Assembly: GCA_016296285.1 (NCBI GenBank)
Contig: JAEDJP010000074.1
Coordinates: 1-6,473 of the forward strand
Origin: Bacilli bacterium
Lineage (GTDB): Bacteria > Bacillota_I > Bacilli_A > RFN20 > CAG-826
Direction: 5' to 3'
Length of the DNA: 6,473 bases
Part shown: in pieces, positions 6,069-6,473 of the stretch
How positions within the stretch are numbered: position 1 is the first letter of the stretch
Layout: each line of letters starts with the position of its first letter
Made by a program: the position numbers and the translations under genes
The notes under the pieces: generated by a model
The model's input: only the letters and a program-made list of their open reading frames with translations
The model's database searches: none
What the model was told of the DNA's origin: nothing

Positions 6069-6473
6069 GGCTCGGGGTCGAGATACTCAAAATCCGCGGA
6101 ACGATACATGGCCGCCTGTTTCTCTTGGAATTCGCTGGTCGGTTCCGTGAAACGGGAGAAGGACTTCTGGAACATGAGGTCGAAGTTGCCGGTTTTCCCG
6201 TTGCGGTTCTTGGCGACCATGATGGTCGTTTTCGAGGTGTCGCCGCTTTTCTTCTTCTCTTCGGGAGAAGGGGCCGCAGGAACATCGTCCGCGCCTTTTT
6301 CCTTGGCTTCCATCTTGCGTTGGAATTTGTTTTTCACGGACAAACCTTGATCGGTGTAATAGTCCTCGCGATACATGAGCAAGCAGATATCAGCGTCCTG
6401 CTCGATGTTGCCGGAATCGCGAAGGTTTGCAAGGGAGGGGCGCTTGTCGTCGTTGTTCTCGACGGAACGGTTC
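6065..6473 (-). CDS. dnaB: DnaB replicative helicase, C-terminal 135 residues (cut by window edge)
   Basis: The reading frame enters at the right edge and ends at TGA 6065-6067, so only the end of the protein is seen. The translation starts NRSVENNDDKRPSLANLRDS and continues GNIEQDADICLLMYREDYY. This is the DnaB helicase motif H4 region of the RecA-like motor domain, which contacts DNA and signals ATP state between subunits. Further on, IMVAKNRNGKTGNFDLMFQ matches the conserved AKxRNG strand, and SFSRFTEP matches the usual helicase end. The TTG/ATG codons near 6374-6382 are internal, not starts. Between the two blocks lies an unusually long charged stretch of about 35 residues. The stop overlaps the walJ start by four bases, so dnaB is the upstream gene of this operon. 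In Bacillus the orthologue is named dnaC. Confidence 0.93.
   Translation of the reverse strand, partial: NRSVENNDDKRPSLANLRDSGNIEQDADICLLMYREDYYTDQGLSVKNKFQRKMEAKEKGADDVPAAPSPEEKKKSGDTSKTTIMVAKNRNGKTGNFDLMFQKSFSRFTEPTSEFQEKQAAMYRSADFEYLDPEP

Noticed and set aside
6065..6382. A separate 105-residue gene beginning at a TTG at 6382
   Set aside because: The frame continues open to the window edge, and the upstream residues match the DnaB H4 region, so this is the end of dnaB and not a separate small gene.
1..6473. CRISPR arrays, tRNA or rRNA genes, insertion sequences, prophage or defence genes
   Set aside because: I read both strands and found no regularly spaced direct repeats, cloverleaf-like sequence, transposase or integrase motifs, or defence-system domains.

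Overview
The window reads as ordinary bacterial chromosome, about 55% G+C by eye, with standard-code genes: several end in TGA, and tryptophan is encoded by TGG. The gene content (a dnaB end, a WalJ/YycJ-type hydrolase and rlmH in a row, plus tldD/tldE and a Cof-type HAD phosphatase) and the purine-rich ribosome binding sites suggest an uncultured member of the Bacillota. A G+C-richer Bacilli/Erysipelotrichia-like lineage is my guess; rRNA or whole-genome data would be needed to confirm it. There are no mobile-element genes, tRNAs, rRNAs or CRISPR repeats.

Layout: positions 1-161 hold no convincing gene. A minus-strand gene (162-758) encodes an unrecognised 198-residue protein. It diverges from the tldD-tldE operon (824-3552, plus), whose two genes overlap by four bases and encode the catalytic and non-catalytic subunits of a zinc peptidase. 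A bidirectional terminator (3567-3613) separates tldE from a convergent unrecognised gene (3613-3951, minus, 112 residues). That gene in turn diverges from a Cof-type HAD phosphatase (4017-4829, plus). The phosphatase converges, with only four bases between stop codons, on a minus-strand operon that enters from the right edge: dnaB (3' end only, 6065-6473), a WalJ/YycJ-like metallo-beta-lactamase-fold hydrolase (5310-6068) and rlmH (4834-5313). Both junctions in this operon are four-base ATGA overlaps.

How the genes work together: TldD and TldE should form one heteromeric protease. The dnaB-walJ-rlmH operon groups the replicative helicase, a hydrolase that has been linked to DNA maintenance or cell-wall signalling, and a ribosome methyltransferase. 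In Bacillus and Staphylococcus these genes lie in the same chromosomal neighbourhood but are separated by purA and the walRKHI genes, so this is a condensed version. I found no convincing undescribed system. The items most worth a second look are the condensed dnaB-walJ-rlmH operon, the staphylococcal SCC-attachment-like sequence at the end of rlmH, a charged insertion in DnaB, a palindrome in front of tldD, and the two unrecognised proteins.
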